Notes: a model not told the origin generated them from the letters alone. A stretch of DNA of 64,000 bases from Paraherbaspirillum soli (GCF_042654985.1 NZ_JBHSMT010000026.1:363768-427767), one strand, 5' to 3'; counted from the first letter of the stretch, positions 42,640 to 52,442 are shown. Made by a program: numbers and translations.

Positions 42640-43446
42640 ATGTGGATCGACACCCATTGCCATCTTGATGCCGGCGAGTTTGCCGGAACCCAGGCCGCCA
42701 TCGCGCAAGCCGCTGCGCAGCAGCAGGTGAGCTGGATTGTGATCCCGGCGGTGGCGCCCGCCAATTTTCACAGCGTCGCCAGCCTCGCCGCACAGCAGGC
42801 CAATTGCTGCTACGCGCTGGGGATTCATCCGCTCTATGTGCCGCAGGCCGAGGAGTCCGATTTGCAGGCCTTGCGTACAGCGGTCGCGCTGGCAATGGCC
42901 GATCCGCGCTTTGTCGCAATCGGCGAAATCGGCCTCGATTTCTTCGTGCCGGGCATGGAGTCCGGGCCGCTGCGCGAAAAGCAGGAACACTTCTACGTCG
43001 AACAATTGAAGCTGGCGCGCGAATTCCAGTTGCCGGTATTGCTGCATGTGCGCCGCTCGCAAGATACCCTGCTGAAGCACTTGCGCCGGATCAAGGTGGC
43101 GGGCGGCATCGCGCATGCGTTCAACGGTAGCTTCCAGCAAGCCGAGGCGTTTATCGGACTCGGCTTCAAGCTCGGTTTCGGTGGCGCCATGACGTTTACC
43201 CGGGCCTTGCAGATTCGCCGTCTGGCGACCGATTTACCGCTCGCTGCACTGGTGCTGGAAACCGATGCCCCGGACTTGTCGCCAGCCTGGCTGCATCCGG
43301 AAAAAAACAACCCGCAACAAATCCCGCGCATCGGCGCCGTGCTGGCCGACTTGCGCGGTATTCCCATCGACCAACTGGCGCAGGCAACCTCAGCCAATGC
43401 CCGCGACGCGCTGCCGCGGCTGGCCTTGCTCAATTCAGGTAGTTAA
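42640..43446 (+). CDS. tatD: TatD-family metal-dependent hydrolase
   Basis: A 268-residue TIM-barrel hydrolase. Metal-binding motifs are in order: WIDTHCHLDAGEF at the start, GEIGLDFF at about 91, LLHVRRS at about 130, GIAHAFNGS at about 160 and LETDAPDLSP near 206. Members are 3'-5' DNA exonucleases with a role in DNA repair; YcfH and YjjV are close relatives that cannot be told apart by eye. It ends nine bases before comEC and is probably co-transcribed with it. Confidence 0.9.
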   Translation: MWIDTHCHLDAGEFAGTQAAIAQAAAQQQVSWIVIPAVAPANFHSVASLAAQQANCCYALGIHPLYVPQAEESDLQALRTAVALAMADPRFVAIGEIGLDFFVPGMESGPLREKQEHFYVEQLKLAREFQLPVLLHVRRSQDTLLKHLRRIKVAGGIAHAFNGSFQQAEAFIGLGFKLGFGGAMTFTRALQIRRLATDLPLAALVLETDAPDLSPAWLHPEKNNPQQIPRIGAVLADLRGIPIDQLAQATSANARDALPRLALLNSGS

Positions 43447-43454
43447 TTCAGCGG

Positions 43455-45908
43455 ATGCGCTGCGCCATCATCGGTTTCGCGATCGGCGTCGGCTATCTGC
43501 AAATCCAGGCGGCATTGCCATCGAGCTTGGCGCTGGTCGCTTTGCTGGCGCTGGCGGTGCTGTGCGCGCTGGCCGCACGCAAGATGGCCAGACACGCCGT
43601 CGCCATGCCGGCGCTGCTGCTGTGCGGCGCGTTGTTTGGCTTTAGCTGGGCGGCGCTGTTTGCACAGCATTATCTACAGCAGGAATTGCCGCCGGCATGG
43701 GAAGGGCGCGATGTCACCGTGATCGGCACCGTCGACAGTTTGCCGTCCCACGTCGAGCAGGGCGTGCGTTTCACTTTTGCGGTTGAAAAAGTGCTGCCGC
43801 AAGATGGTGTGCTGCCGACCATTCCTTCCCGCTTGTCGCTGGCCTGGTATCGCGGATTTGCGCAAGCAGGGCGGCCGTCGTCTGCAGCGGCGATGGTCCC
43901 CGCCGGAATCGAACCCGGCGCGCGCTGGCAATTGACGGTGCGCCTCAAACGCCCGCACGGCAACGCCAATCCCTACGGCTTCGACTACGAGGTCTGGCTG
44001 CTGGAGAAAAATCTGCGGGCCACCGGCTATGTTCGCGCGGATCAAGCGACAGGCGTCCAGAACCGGCAACTGGATCCGTTCGTCTTCAGCGTCCAAAATG
44101 CGATCGACGCCGGGCGCGGTTGGTTGCGCCGGCGGATTCTGACGGCCTTGCCCGGGCGCCCGTATGCCGGGGTGCTGGTGGCGCTGGTGATCGGCGATCA
44201 GCAAGCCATCGATCAATCCGACTGGGAGATTTTCAACCGCACCGGCATCAGCCATCTGGTCTCCATCTCCGGCTTGCATATCACGATGATTGCCGGTCTG
44301 TTTGCGGCGTTGATGTCGGCTTTGTGGCGACGCTCGTTTTTTACCGATGCCGGGTTGCCGCTGTACTTGCCGGCGCAGAAGGTGGCGGCCTTGAGCGGCG
44401 CGCTGGCCGCGCTGCTGTATGTGCTGCTGGCCGGTTTCGGCGTGCCGGCCCAGCGTACCTTGTATATGTTGTCGGTGGTCGCGCTGGCAATGTGGAGCGG
44501 GCGCATCGCCAGCGTTTCGCATGTGCTGTGCGTAGCGCTTGGCGTGGTATTGCTGCTCGATCCGTGGGCGGTGCTGTGGCCGGGCTTCTGGCTGTCGTTT
44601 TTTGCGGTCGGCATGATCCTGTATGGAAGCGTCGGCCGCACCACAGTCATGTCCGACGGCGCGCAATCGGCGCGGCGCAAGTGGCTGGCATCGTTAAAAG
44701 CCGGAGCCTACACGCAATATGTGGTGACCATCGGCTTGGTGCCGCTGACGATGTTGTTGTTTGCCCGGGTATCGCTGGTCAGCCCGCTGGCCAATGCGCT
44801 GGCGATTCCATTGGTCGGTTTGGTGGTGACGCCGCTGGCATTGGTCGGCAGCGTGTTGCCGGCGCCGCTGTGCGGCTGGCTGCTGATGTTGGCGCATGCG
44901 CTGGTGGAGCTGCTGGCGATGGCCTTGGGCTGGTTGAGCAAATTGCCGCATGCGGTGTGGCAAGCCGCGCTGCCGCCGCCTTGGATTTTCTTGACGGCGC
45001 TGCTTGCCACACTGTGGTGGCTGGCTCCGCGCGGCTGGCCGTTGCGCTGGCTGGCGCTGGCGGGCTGGATTCCGTTGCTGTTGCATGGCGCGAGCCGTCC
45101 GGCCGACGGCGAAATCTGGGTGACGGCGCTGGATGTCGGGCAGGGCATGGCGCTACTGGTAGAGACTCCCGGCCATCGTTTGCTGTACGACACCGGGCCG
45201 TATTATTCGCCGCAATCGGATGCCGGCAGCATGGTTATCCTGCCCTGGCTGAAGGCGCGCGGAATCAACTATCTGGATGCGCTGGTGATTTCTCATGCCG
45301 ACAGCGATCATGCCGGCGGCGGCCTATCGGTCCTGGACAGCGTGCCGGTCGCCGCGCTGTATTCGTCGCTGTCTCCCGAGCATCCGATTGTGCGCAGCGC
45401 AACCGAGCATCGTCCCTGCCATGCCGGGCAAGCGTGGCAATGGGACGGCGTGCAATTTGAGATGCTGCATCCGAGTCCCGAGAGCTACGATGACGCGGCG
45501 GCGCTGCCCAAAATGAAACCGAACACGCGCAGCTGCGTGCTCAAGATCAGCAATCGGCGGCAATCGATTCTGCTGGCCGGCGATATCGAAGCCGCGCAAG
45601 AACGGCAACTGATTGCCAGTCATCGCGGACAATTGAAAGCCAGCGTGCTGCTGGCGCCGCACCACGGCAGCGGCACTTCGTCGACCCCGGCGTTCCTGCG
45701 TGAAGTGGAGCCTCAGATCGCGCTATTCCAGGTCGGCTACCGCAATCGCTACCGTCATCCGAAGCAGGAAGTATTCGAACGCTATCAACAACTGGGCATA
45801 GCCACCCGGCGCAGCGACGAGGCCGGCGCGATTTTCCTGCGCTTTGGCGACACGGTTGAAGCCAGCGAATACCGGACCGAACATAAGCGTTATTGGTACG
45901 GCCGCTGA
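43455..45908 (+). CDS. comEC: DNA internalization protein ComEC/Rec2
   Basis: An 817-residue polytopic membrane protein forming the channel for single-stranded DNA in natural transformation. Domains: N-terminal membrane helices and an OB-like DUF4131 region (GRDVTVIGTVDSLPSH), the competence domain with HLVSISGLHITMIAGLFAAL and several helices from about 220 to 510, and a C-terminal metallo-beta-lactamase domain (VTALDVGQGMALLVETPG, DALVISHADSDHAGG with the metal ligands, LLAPHHGSGTSSTPAFL). Full length and intact motifs suggest competence potential. The short start follows tatD closely. Confidence 0.93.
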   Translation: MRCAIIGFAIGVGYLQIQAALPSSLALVALLALAVLCALAARKMARHAVAMPALLLCGALFGFSWAALFAQHYLQQELPPAWEGRDVTVIGTVDSLPSHVEQGVRFTFAVEKVLPQDGVLPTIPSRLSLAWYRGFAQAGRPSSAAAMVPAGIEPGARWQLTVRLKRPHGNANPYGFDYEVWLLEKNLRATGYVRADQATGVQNRQLDPFVFSVQNAIDAGRGWLRRRILTALPGRPYAGVLVALVIGDQQAIDQSDWEIFNRTGISHLVSISGLHITMIAGLFAALMSALWRRSFFTDAGLPLYLPAQKVAALSGALAALLYVLLAGFGVPAQRTLYMLSVVALAMWSGRIASVSHVLCVALGVVLLLDPWAVLWPGFWLSFFAVGMILYGSVGRTTVMSDGAQSARRKWLASLKAGAYTQYVVTIGLVPLTMLLFARVSLVSPLANALAIPLVGLVVTPLALVGSVLPAPLCGWLLMLAHALVELLAMALGWLSKLPHAVWQAALPPPWIFLTALLATLWWLAPRGWPLRWLALAGWIPLLLHGASRPADGEIWVTALDVGQGMALLVETPGHRLLYDTGPYYSPQSDAGSMVILPWLKARGINYLDALVISHADSDHAGGGLSVLDSVPVAALYSSLSPEHPIVRSATEHRPCHAGQAWQWDGVQFEMLHPSPESYDDAAALPKMKPNTRSCVLKISNRRQSILLAGDIEAAQERQLIASHRGQLKASVLLAPHHGSGTSSTPAFLREVEPQIALFQVGYRNRYRHPKQEVFERYQQLGIATRRSDEAGAIFLRFGDTVEASEYRTEHKRYWYGR

Positions 45909-45916
45909 GACCGATT

Positions 45917-47110
45917 TTATTTTGACGCCAGCGCAGCCACCGGCTTATGCAAACGCGGCAGTACGCATAACACGACCGTCACCAGGACTGCCGACAATAC
46001 CGCAACCGTGCTCATCCCGGTCAGCCGGCCGTCCGCCGTTTCGCCCAACATCTGGCTGGAGGTCAGCGCCGCCAGCGCGATTGCCAGGTCCAGTACGATG
46101 TTTTGCAAGGCCATGAAGCCGGCTCGTTCGTGCGCTGCCGGCACCTGGCTGGTGATCGTCATCAAGGTGACGCTGCGGCCGGCATTGCCGCCCATGAACA
46201 GCACGAACGGCAGTATCAGCGGTATCGCGCCCAAGTCGAAAAAAGGGGCGAGGCCGGCACAGAAGCTGAGCGTTGCGATCGCCGCCGATGGAAAAGGGCC
46301 GACGCGGTCGGTCAGCCGTCCTAGCAGTTGCACGGTCACCATCGCGGTCAGGCCGCCGGCAAAATACAGCATGCTCAGCCGTTCGCGCGGGAAGCCAAGA
46401 TTGTGCAGCAGGTAGGCCGAAAACTGGGGGATCACCAGGAACGCCGAGAACTGGCTGAGCGCCTGCACCATGCAAGCCATACGCACCGCCGGCTGCGCCA
46501 GCAGACTGCGGATTGAGACCGAATGCGTAAGCGGCTGTGCGAGGTGCTGACGTAGATTCGGCAGGCGCCAGGCGGCCGCCAGCCAGACCAGGGCAGCCAG
46601 CGCTGCGACCGCATAAAACGGGCTTTGCCAGCCGCCCCAGCGCGCCAGTTCGAGCGCCAGCGGCACGCCGATGATCACGGCCAGCGCGAAGCCGATCATG
46701 ACTTTGCCGATGGCTTGTCCGCGTTGTTCCGGCGCTGTGCTGTCGGCGATGATCGCCATGCTTACCGCGATGGCCGGACCGCCGCACAGGCCGGTCAATC
46801 CGCGTGCCAGCATCAGCGTCCAGAGGCCGCTGGCGCAGGTCGCGGCTAGCGTGCACAGGGCGACTGCGCCGAAAGTCAGCAACAGCACCAGCCGGCGATC
46901 GAAGCGATCCAGCAAGCGCACCGAGAACAGGCCGGACAGTACCGCGGCCAGGGTGTAGGCGGCCGACAGCCAGCCGAGTTTGTCGCTGGCGAAATTGAGC
47001 TGCTGGGCCAGGTCGGGCCCGAGCGGCAGCATCATGACGAAGTCGAGGAAATATACGAATTGGATGGCGGCAACCAGTACGATTGCTTGGGTCGGGGACA
47101 GCTGTTTCAT
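45917..47110 (-). CDS. MFS transporter (drug/solute efflux type)
   Basis: A 397-residue twelve-helix transporter. The ATG at 47110 has AAGGA five bases upstream; the longer frame adds a polar tail. The first helices contain IQFVYFLDFVMMLPLGPDLAQQL and the motif-A-like LLDRFDRRLVLL loop; APEQRGQAIGKVMIGFALAVIIGVPLALELA is the conserved motif C/5th helix region of proton antiporters. The substrate is unknown. It is convergent with comEC and lies just outside the siderophore block, so it could export the siderophore (EntS-like role), but nothing in its sequence proves this. Confidence 0.82.
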   Translation of the reverse strand: MKQLSPTQAIVLVAAIQFVYFLDFVMMLPLGPDLAQQLNFASDKLGWLSAAYTLAAVLSGLFSVRLLDRFDRRLVLLLTFGAVALCTLAATCASGLWTLMLARGLTGLCGGPAIAVSMAIIADSTAPEQRGQAIGKVMIGFALAVIIGVPLALELARWGGWQSPFYAVAALAALVWLAAAWRLPNLRQHLAQPLTHSVSIRSLLAQPAVRMACMVQALSQFSAFLVIPQFSAYLLHNLGFPRERLSMLYFAGGLTAMVTVQLLGRLTDRVGPFPSAAIATLSFCAGLAPFFDLGAIPLILPFVLFMGGNAGRSVTLMTITSQVPAAHERAGFMALQNIVLDLAIALAALTSSQMLGETADGRLTGMSTVAVLSAVLVTVVLCVLPRLHKPVAALASK

Positions 47111-47230
47111 CGGTTCCTTGGGGTGGGGGATGGGTTCGTTGGACGATCTTTGTCCAGACAAACTCGGCGTATTCTAGTTTATGTACAGCTTGTTTCTCAG
47201 CTTTTCGTTCTGGTGGCGACCGACTGGAGT

Positions 47231-47904
47231 TAATTGGGGACAGAGTTTGAGAGACGCCGCAGCGCGTCGAATTACTCTGTCCCCAATTAACGGACCACGG
47301 AGCGCCGAGGGGTTGTTTTTATGTTGTTGCTCTTGACGATTTCAGCCGTTAGATTTGTCGGCGACCGCAAAAATCAGCTCACCGGGGTCAGAGTTTTTTT
47401 ACGCGGGTTATCGCGTAAATTACTCTGCCCCCTTTTAACGGGCTACGGAGCGCGGACGGTTGCATTCGTTTGCCGTTCGTCGTTACTTAACATGGTCGCT
47501 ACTCCGTGGATGCTCGCCGGGGGTGGCCCGGCAGCCACTCACTTTTCTTGCTTCGCCAACAAAAGTAGTCACCCGGGGACATAGTTTATGAGGCACCGTA
47601 GCGTGCCGAATTACTGTGTCCCTGAGTGACGGACCACGGAGCGCCGAGGGGTTGTTTTAAGTGTTGATGTCTTGGCGGATTCACCTTTTCGCCCTGACGG
47701 CGACTTACTTTATTTTGCTTCGCCAAAATAAAGTAAGCAAACAAAAGGCGACCGCAAGCCACTGCCCTCCCGTTGGTCGGGTCCCCAAATGTGCCAACTG
47801 CCATTCGGGAGGAAAGACCAACTCGCTGCGCTCAAACATGTCTTCCCTCTTTATCCGAATGTCAGCCGTCACATTTGGCAGCGTCCCAATGCGGAATTCA
47901 AATT
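47231..47904. repeat. Composite repeat block 1 (families B and C)
   Basis: Three short inverted-repeat units (47231-47289, 47384-47431, 47575-47622), each of the form GGGG(T/A)CAGAG...AATTACTCTG(A/T)CCCC, are embedded in a longer module with TTTTCTTGCTTCGCCAA, AAAGTAAG, GGCGACCGCAA, GGTCCCCAAATGTG, CTCAAACATGTCTTCCC and ATTTGGCAGCGTCCCAATGC. The same order recurs at 59103-59608 in the same orientation, with one B unit less. No gene is supported here. Confidence 0.85.
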
Positions 47905-47988
47905 CAACGACAACGTCAACCGCAACCGCAACCGCAACCGCAACCGCAACCGCAACTACAACGTCAACGTCAACGTCAACGTCAACTA
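47905..47988. repeat. Hexanucleotide microsatellite (CAACNN)14
   Basis: Fourteen hexamers: CAACGA, CAACGT, six CAACCG, CAACTA, four CAACGT, CAACTA. The last unit overlaps the stop codon and final serine codon of the DAHP synthase gene on the minus strand. A shorter CAACGG array follows the second composite block. Confidence 0.95.
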
Positions 47989-49070
47989 CACCGCCCCGGC
48001 AGCACCCCCCGCAACGCATCCGCCGCATCCCGCAGCATGCTCTCCGTCGTCGCCCAATCCACGCACGGATCGGTCACCGAACAGCCGTAACGGAGCTGCG
48101 ACAGGTCGGCTGGGATAGTCTGGTTGCCGGCTTCCAGGAAACTTTCGATCATGGTGCCGACGATGCTGCGATTGCCTTGCTTTATCTGGTGTACGACGTC
48201 GCTCAACACCGTGGGTTGCAACGCCGGATTCTTGTAGGAGTTGCCGTGCGCGCAGTCGATCACGATGTTGGGCGGCAGTTGCGCTTTTGCCAGCGCCCGT
48301 TCGGCCAAGGCCACGCTGACGCTGTCGTAGTTGGGCCGGGCACTGCCGCCGCGCAGCACCAGGTGGCTATAGCGGTTGCCGCGGGTGCGCACGATCGCCG
48401 TGCGGCCGTCGGCGGCTATCCCCAAAAAAGCATGCGGGTGCGAGGTCGACAGGATGGCGTTGACCGCGGTGTCGACGCTGCCGTCGGTGCCGTTCTTGAA
48501 GCCGACCGGCATCGGCAAACCGGACGACATCTCGCGGTGCGTCTGCGATTCCGTGGTGCGCGCTCCGATCGCGACCCAGCTGATCAACTCGCCCAAATAG
48601 TGCGGCGAGATCGGGTCCAGCGCCTCGGCCGCGGCCGGCAGTCCCAGCTGATTGACTTCCAGCAGGAAACGGCGAGCCCGCTCCATGCCTTCGGCGATGC
48701 AAAACGATTGATCCATCCGGGGATCGTTGATCAAACCTTTCCAGCCGACGCTGGTGCGCGGCTTTTCGAAATAGACCCGCATCACGATGTAAAGCGTATC
48801 GGCCAGCTCGTCGGCCAGCTGTTTTAGGCGGCGGGCGTACTCCAGGCCGGCGGCTGGATCGTGAATCGAGCAGGGGCCGACCACCGCCAGCAAACGCGGG
48901 TCGCGCCGATCCAGGATATTGCGCACCACACTGCGTCCGGTCGCCACCGTTTGCGCGGCCGGCGCGGCTAGCGGCAGCCGGGTCCGTAGTTCGGCCGGCG
49001 ACGGCATCGGATCGATCGCGGCAAGGTTCAAATGGTTATCTTCATCAACGACTAGCAGATCTCTTTTCAT
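47982..49070 (-). CDS. aroG: 3-deoxy-7-phosphoheptulonate (DAHP) synthase, class I
   Basis: A 362-residue enzyme for the first step of the shikimate pathway (phosphoenolpyruvate plus erythrose 4-phosphate). The start at 49070 (MKRDLLVVDEDNHLNLAAI) matches family length. Signatures: LLAVVGPCSIHDP, MRVYFEKPRTSVGWKGLINDP, WVAIGARTTESQTHRE, PVGFKNGTDG, IVIDCAHGNSYK and IVGTMIESFL. It is divergent from entC with Fur-box-like dyads between, so it is likely an iron-controlled isozyme that feeds chorismate into 2,3-dihydroxybenzoate. Its 3' end lies within a microsatellite. AroF, AroG and AroH isozymes cannot be separated by eye. Confidence 0.9.
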   Translation of the reverse strand: MKRDLLVVDEDNHLNLAAIDPMPSPAELRTRLPLAAPAAQTVATGRSVVRNILDRRDPRLLAVVGPCSIHDPAAGLEYARRLKQLADELADTLYIVMRVYFEKPRTSVGWKGLINDPRMDQSFCIAEGMERARRFLLEVNQLGLPAAAEALDPISPHYLGELISWVAIGARTTESQTHREMSSGLPMPVGFKNGTDGSVDTAVNAILSTSHPHAFLGIAADGRTAIVRTRGNRYSHLVLRGGSARPNYDSVSVALAERALAKAQLPPNIVIDCAHGNSYKNPALQPTVLSDVVHQIKQGNRSIVGTMIESFLEAGNQTIPADLSQLRYGCSVTDPCVDWATTESMLRDAADALRGVLPGRCS

Positions 49071-49164
49071 GGGAATGCTCAGTAGGTTATCCGTTGCAGG
49101 GCAGCGCCGGATGTGGCGACGGCGGTGATGGAATTCAGTGTTGCAATGTATCATCAAACGCAAA

Positions 49165-49179
49165 TGAGAATCAATCTCA
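49165..49179. promoter_or_regulatory. Fur-box-like dyad near aroG promoter
   Basis: TGAGAATCAATCTCA is a 7-1-7 dyad close to the Fur consensus TGATAATNATTATCA. It lies 95 bases upstream of the aroG start in an AT-rich stretch and probably represses aroG when iron is plentiful. Confidence 0.7.
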
Positions 49180-49301
49180 ATATTAATAATATTAAATATA
49201 TTGCTTTTGAGTGCTTGTTTCGATTGGACCGGGAGCACGTTTCATAGAGCCGCGCGATCCCAAGAAGCGCAAATAAATTTCATTGCATCAATTATTTATT
49301 G

Positions 49302-49318
49302 CAAATCATTCTCATTTA
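49302..49318. promoter_or_regulatory. Fur-box-like site upstream of entC
   Basis: CAAATCATTCTCATTTA resembles the same consensus (AATGAGAATGATTTG on the other strand) and lies about 160 bases before the entC start, within an AT-rich segment. It probably controls the entCEBF operon. The remainder of the 49071-49474 intergenic region shows no gene. Confidence 0.7.
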
Positions 49319-49474
49319 GATTTATAGTTGAGTATTCTTGGCCCATCCCTGATGCTCGTTTGAGGATGCCTTCTGTCTGCGCCACGTCGCCTCTCAGACG
49401 CATGCCGCAAGCCGTTGTCCGCTCAGCGAAATGCCAGGTCCACCTTTTTTATTGCGATTGCGAGGACTTTCACC

Positions 49475-50710
49475 GTGAACGACAGAATCCACAATGCATT
49501 CCTGAGCCAGGTCAGGGCCGCCGATTTGCTGCAGCAATACCAGCTTGGCGCGACGTTTTTTGCCTCGCCCAGGCGCACGCTATTGGCGCACGGGATCAAG
49601 GCCGTGGTTCCAGCCTGCGACGGCAGCCGGCTGGCCGCCACCGCGGCTGCGGCGCTCAAGGACGCTGAGCGGGAAGGAGAGCCGGCCCCGGTACTGATGG
49701 GGGCCGTACCATTTCGATTGGACGCCGGGTCCGCACCAGCGCGCTTGTTCATACCGGAACGGCTGGCCAGCGGCACCGGCGTGGCTGGCGCTATGGAGGA
49801 TCATGTCGCTGCGGCGCAGTCCGCCGCCGCTCGCTTGTCGAGCGCACCGCAGGCGCAACCGACGCCCGACGGCTACCGCAACAATGTGCGTCATGCGTTG
49901 GCCCGGATTCGCAATGCAGAACTCGAAAAGGTCGTGCTGTCGCGCTCGCTGACGCTGGATGCCCGGATCGACGTTCCGGCCTTGCTCAGACGCCTGGCTG
50001 CGCGCAACTTACGCGGTTACACCTTTGCCATCGACCTTGCCGATCAGCACAGAACCTTGATCGGCGCCAGTCCCGAGCTGCTGCTGGCGCGGTACGGCCG
50101 CGAGCTGATCTCGCATCCACTGGCGGGGTCTATCCCGCGCAGTGCGGACCCGGCCGAAGACCAGCGTCGCGCCGATGGTTTGCTGCGCTCGATCAAGGAC
50201 CTGCACGAGCACGCGCTGGTGGTCGATGCGGTGGCCGCCGCCATGCGGCCGTACTGCCGCAATCTGAACGTGCCGGCAGCGCCGAGCCTGCTGGCGACGC
50301 CGACCATGTGGCACCTGGGCACTGAAATCTGCGGCGAGCTGGCGGACCCGGCCACGACTTCACTGGAGGTGGCGCTGGCACTGCACCCGACGCCGGCGGT
50401 ATGCGGCCATCCAACGGCACGCGCGCGCGAATTGATCGCCGAAGTGGAAGGCTTCGACCGCCGCTATTTTGCCGGCCTGGTCGGCTGGTGCGATAGCCGC
50501 GGCGATGGCGAATGGGCCGTGACCTTGCGCTGTGCCGAAGTCGGCGCGAACAGTGCAACCTTGTATGCCGGGGCCGGCATTGTCGCCGGCTCCGAACCGG
50601 AGCTGGAACTGCTGGAAACCTCCGGCAAGCTGCGCACCATGCTGGGCGCGATGAACCTGGAATCGGCGCTGGATGCTGCAACTGAGGAAGCCATCGAGGA
50701 GGCCGCATGA
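49475..50710 (+). CDS. entC: Isochorismate synthase EntC
   Basis: A 411-residue chorismate-utilising enzyme converting chorismate to isochorismate. The GTG at 49475 with GAGG nine bases upstream is preferred; the longer frame begins at a TTG without ribosome-binding site. Motifs: RIRNAELEKVVLSRSL, IGASPELLLARYG, HPLAGSIPRSADPAED, LATPTMWHLGTEICGEL, HPTPAVCGHPT, GWCDSRGDGEWAVTLRCAE and YAGAGIVAGSEPELE. It is the first gene of the siderophore operon, overlapping entE by four bases, and follows a Fur-box-like site. Confidence 0.94.
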   Translation: MNDRIHNAFLSQVRAADLLQQYQLGATFFASPRRTLLAHGIKAVVPACDGSRLAATAAAALKDAEREGEPAPVLMGAVPFRLDAGSAPARLFIPERLASGTGVAGAMEDHVAAAQSAAARLSSAPQAQPTPDGYRNNVRHALARIRNAELEKVVLSRSLTLDARIDVPALLRRLAARNLRGYTFAIDLADQHRTLIGASPELLLARYGRELISHPLAGSIPRSADPAEDQRRADGLLRSIKDLHEHALVVDAVAAAMRPYCRNLNVPAAPSLLATPTMWHLGTEICGELADPATTSLEVALALHPTPAVCGHPTARARELIAEVEGFDRRYFAGLVGWCDSRGDGEWAVTLRCAEVGANSATLYAGAGIVAGSEPELELLETSGKLRTMLGAMNLESALDAATEEAIEEAA

Positions 50711-52347
50711 GCAAGTCGTATTTGCCTGGCTTCACCCCTTGGCCGGAAAAGGTCGCCGAGCGCTACCGCGCCGCCGGCTACTGGACCGGGGAAACCTTCG
50801 GCGCCATGCTGCGGGCGCGGGCGCAAGAACATCCCGAGCGGCCGGCGCTGGTATGCGGCACGCGCCGCTGGACCTACCGCGAACTGGATCAGCGCAGCGA
50901 CCAACTGGCCGCAGGCTTTGCCCGGCTAGGCATCTCCGCTCGCGACCGGGTGGTGGTGCAACTGCCCAACGTCGCCGAATTCTTCGCGGTCTGCTTCGCG
51001 CTGTTCCGCCTGGGCGCGGTGCCGGTGTTCGCGCTGCCCGCCCATCGGCGTGCAGAAATCAGCTATTTCTGCGAGTTCGCCGAAGCCACCGCCTATGTGA
51101 TCGCCGACAGCGACGGCGGCTTCGATTATCGCCAACTGGCGCGCCAGGTCAGCGCCGAAGTGCCGACGTTGAAGCACGTGATCGTAGCCGGTGAAGCGCA
51201 GGAATTCTGCGCGCTCGACAGCCTGTACGATTCGCCGCAAACCTTCCCTGAGCCGCGCCCGGACGATGTCGCCTTCCTCCAGCTATCCGGCGGCAGCACC
51301 GGCTTGCCCAAGCTGATTCCGCGCACGCCGGACGACTACCTGTACAGCATCCGCGCCAGCGCCGACATTTGCGGCCTGACGCCGGACAGCGTCTATCTGT
51401 GCGCGTTGCCGGTCGCGCATAACTTCACGCTCAGCTCGCCCGGCACGCTCGGCGTGCTGTACGCCGGCGGCTGCGTGGTGATGGCGCGGCGCGCCAGCCC
51501 GGACGAAGCTTTCCCGCTGATCGAAGCCGAAAGGGTGACGCTGACCGCCCTGGTGCCGCCGCTGGCGATGGTCTGGCTGGACGCTGCTGCAAGTGGCCAC
51601 GGTAGCGGCAAGCACGATCTGAGCAGCTTGCAGCTGTTACAGGTCGGCGGCGCCAAATTCACCACCGAAGTCGCGCAACGGGTGCGCCCTGTTCTCGGCT
51701 GCGCGTTGCAGCAGGTGTTCGGCATGGCCGAAGGGCTGGTCAACTACACCCGTCATGACGACCCGGAACAACTGATCGTCTCCACCCAGGGGCGGCCGAT
51801 TTCAGCCGACGATGAAGTGCGGGTGGTCGACGACGAGGACTGCGATGTCGCGCCGGGCGAAGTCGGTCACTTGCTGACTCGCGGCCCGTACACGATACGC
51901 GGCTACTACCGGGCCGAAGAACACAACGCCCGCGCCTTCACCGCCGACGGTTTCTATCGCACCGGCGACCTGGTGTCGCAACTGCCGTCCGGTCATCTGG
52001 TGGTCGAAGGACGCGCCAAGGACCAGATCAATCGCGGCGGCGACAAAGTGGCCGCCGACGAAGTGGAAAACCATTTGCTGGCGCACCCGAACGTGCATGA
52101 CGTGGCGCTGGTCGCGATGCCGGATGCGTATCTGGGCGAGCGCAGCTGCGCCTTCGTGATACCGCGCGGCGCGGTGCCGCGAACGCTGGAGTTGACCTAC
52201 TTCCTGCGCGAACGCGGCATCGCCCACTACAAGATCCCGGACCGGATCGAGTTCGTCGATCACTTCCCCAAAACCGGGGTCGGCAAGGTCAACAAAAGAG
52301 TGCTGCGCGAGCGCATCGCACAGCAGCTGAAGAACGCAGCAACATAA
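50707..52347 (+). CDS. entE: 2,3-dihydroxybenzoate-AMP ligase EntE
   Basis: A 546-residue adenylating enzyme that activates 2,3-dihydroxybenzoate and loads it on the aryl carrier domain of EntB. The start MSKSYLPGFTPWPEKVAERYRAAGYW is the EntE/DhbE type. Motifs: FLQLSGGSTGLPKLIPRTPDDY (P-loop), LPVAHNFTLSSPGTLG with aryl-acid pocket residues, LQQVFGMAEGLVNYTR, YRTGDLVSQLPSGHLVVEGRAKDQINRGGDKVAADEVE and the lysine in KTGVGKVNKR. It overlaps entC (ATGA). A REP-pair unit follows its stop, before entB. Confidence 0.95.
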   Translation: MSKSYLPGFTPWPEKVAERYRAAGYWTGETFGAMLRARAQEHPERPALVCGTRRWTYRELDQRSDQLAAGFARLGISARDRVVVQLPNVAEFFAVCFALFRLGAVPVFALPAHRRAEISYFCEFAEATAYVIADSDGGFDYRQLARQVSAEVPTLKHVIVAGEAQEFCALDSLYDSPQTFPEPRPDDVAFLQLSGGSTGLPKLIPRTPDDYLYSIRASADICGLTPDSVYLCALPVAHNFTLSSPGTLGVLYAGGCVVMARRASPDEAFPLIEAERVTLTALVPPLAMVWLDAAASGHGSGKHDLSSLQLLQVGGAKFTTEVAQRVRPVLGCALQQVFGMAEGLVNYTRHDDPEQLIVSTQGRPISADDEVRVVDDEDCDVAPGEVGHLLTRGPYTIRGYYRAEEHNARAFTADGFYRTGDLVSQLPSGHLVVEGRAKDQINRGGDKVAADEVENHLLAHPNVHDVALVAMPDAYLGERSCAFVIPRGAVPRTLELTYFLRERGIAHYKIPDRIEFVDHFPKTGVGKVNKRVLRERIAQQLKNAAT

Positions 52348-52351
52348 AGAA

Positions 52352-52442
52352 GTAGGGCGGAAAAGCGTAGCGCCTTCCGCCGTTTTAGATGAGTCAATCG
52401 GCGCATCAAGCGGTGGATAACGCTACGCTCATCCACCCTACG
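52352..52442. repeat. REP-pair unit inside the ent operon
   Basis: Arm GTAGGGCGGAAAAGCGTAGCG and inverted arm ending CATCCACCCTACG, lying in the 136-bp gap between entE and entB. It can form a strong stem-loop in the operon mRNA. Confidence 0.85.

Noticed and set aside
47905..47988. Regular repeats that could suggest a CRISPR array
   Set aside because: The unit is a six-base microsatellite with no spacers, and no cas gene is present.
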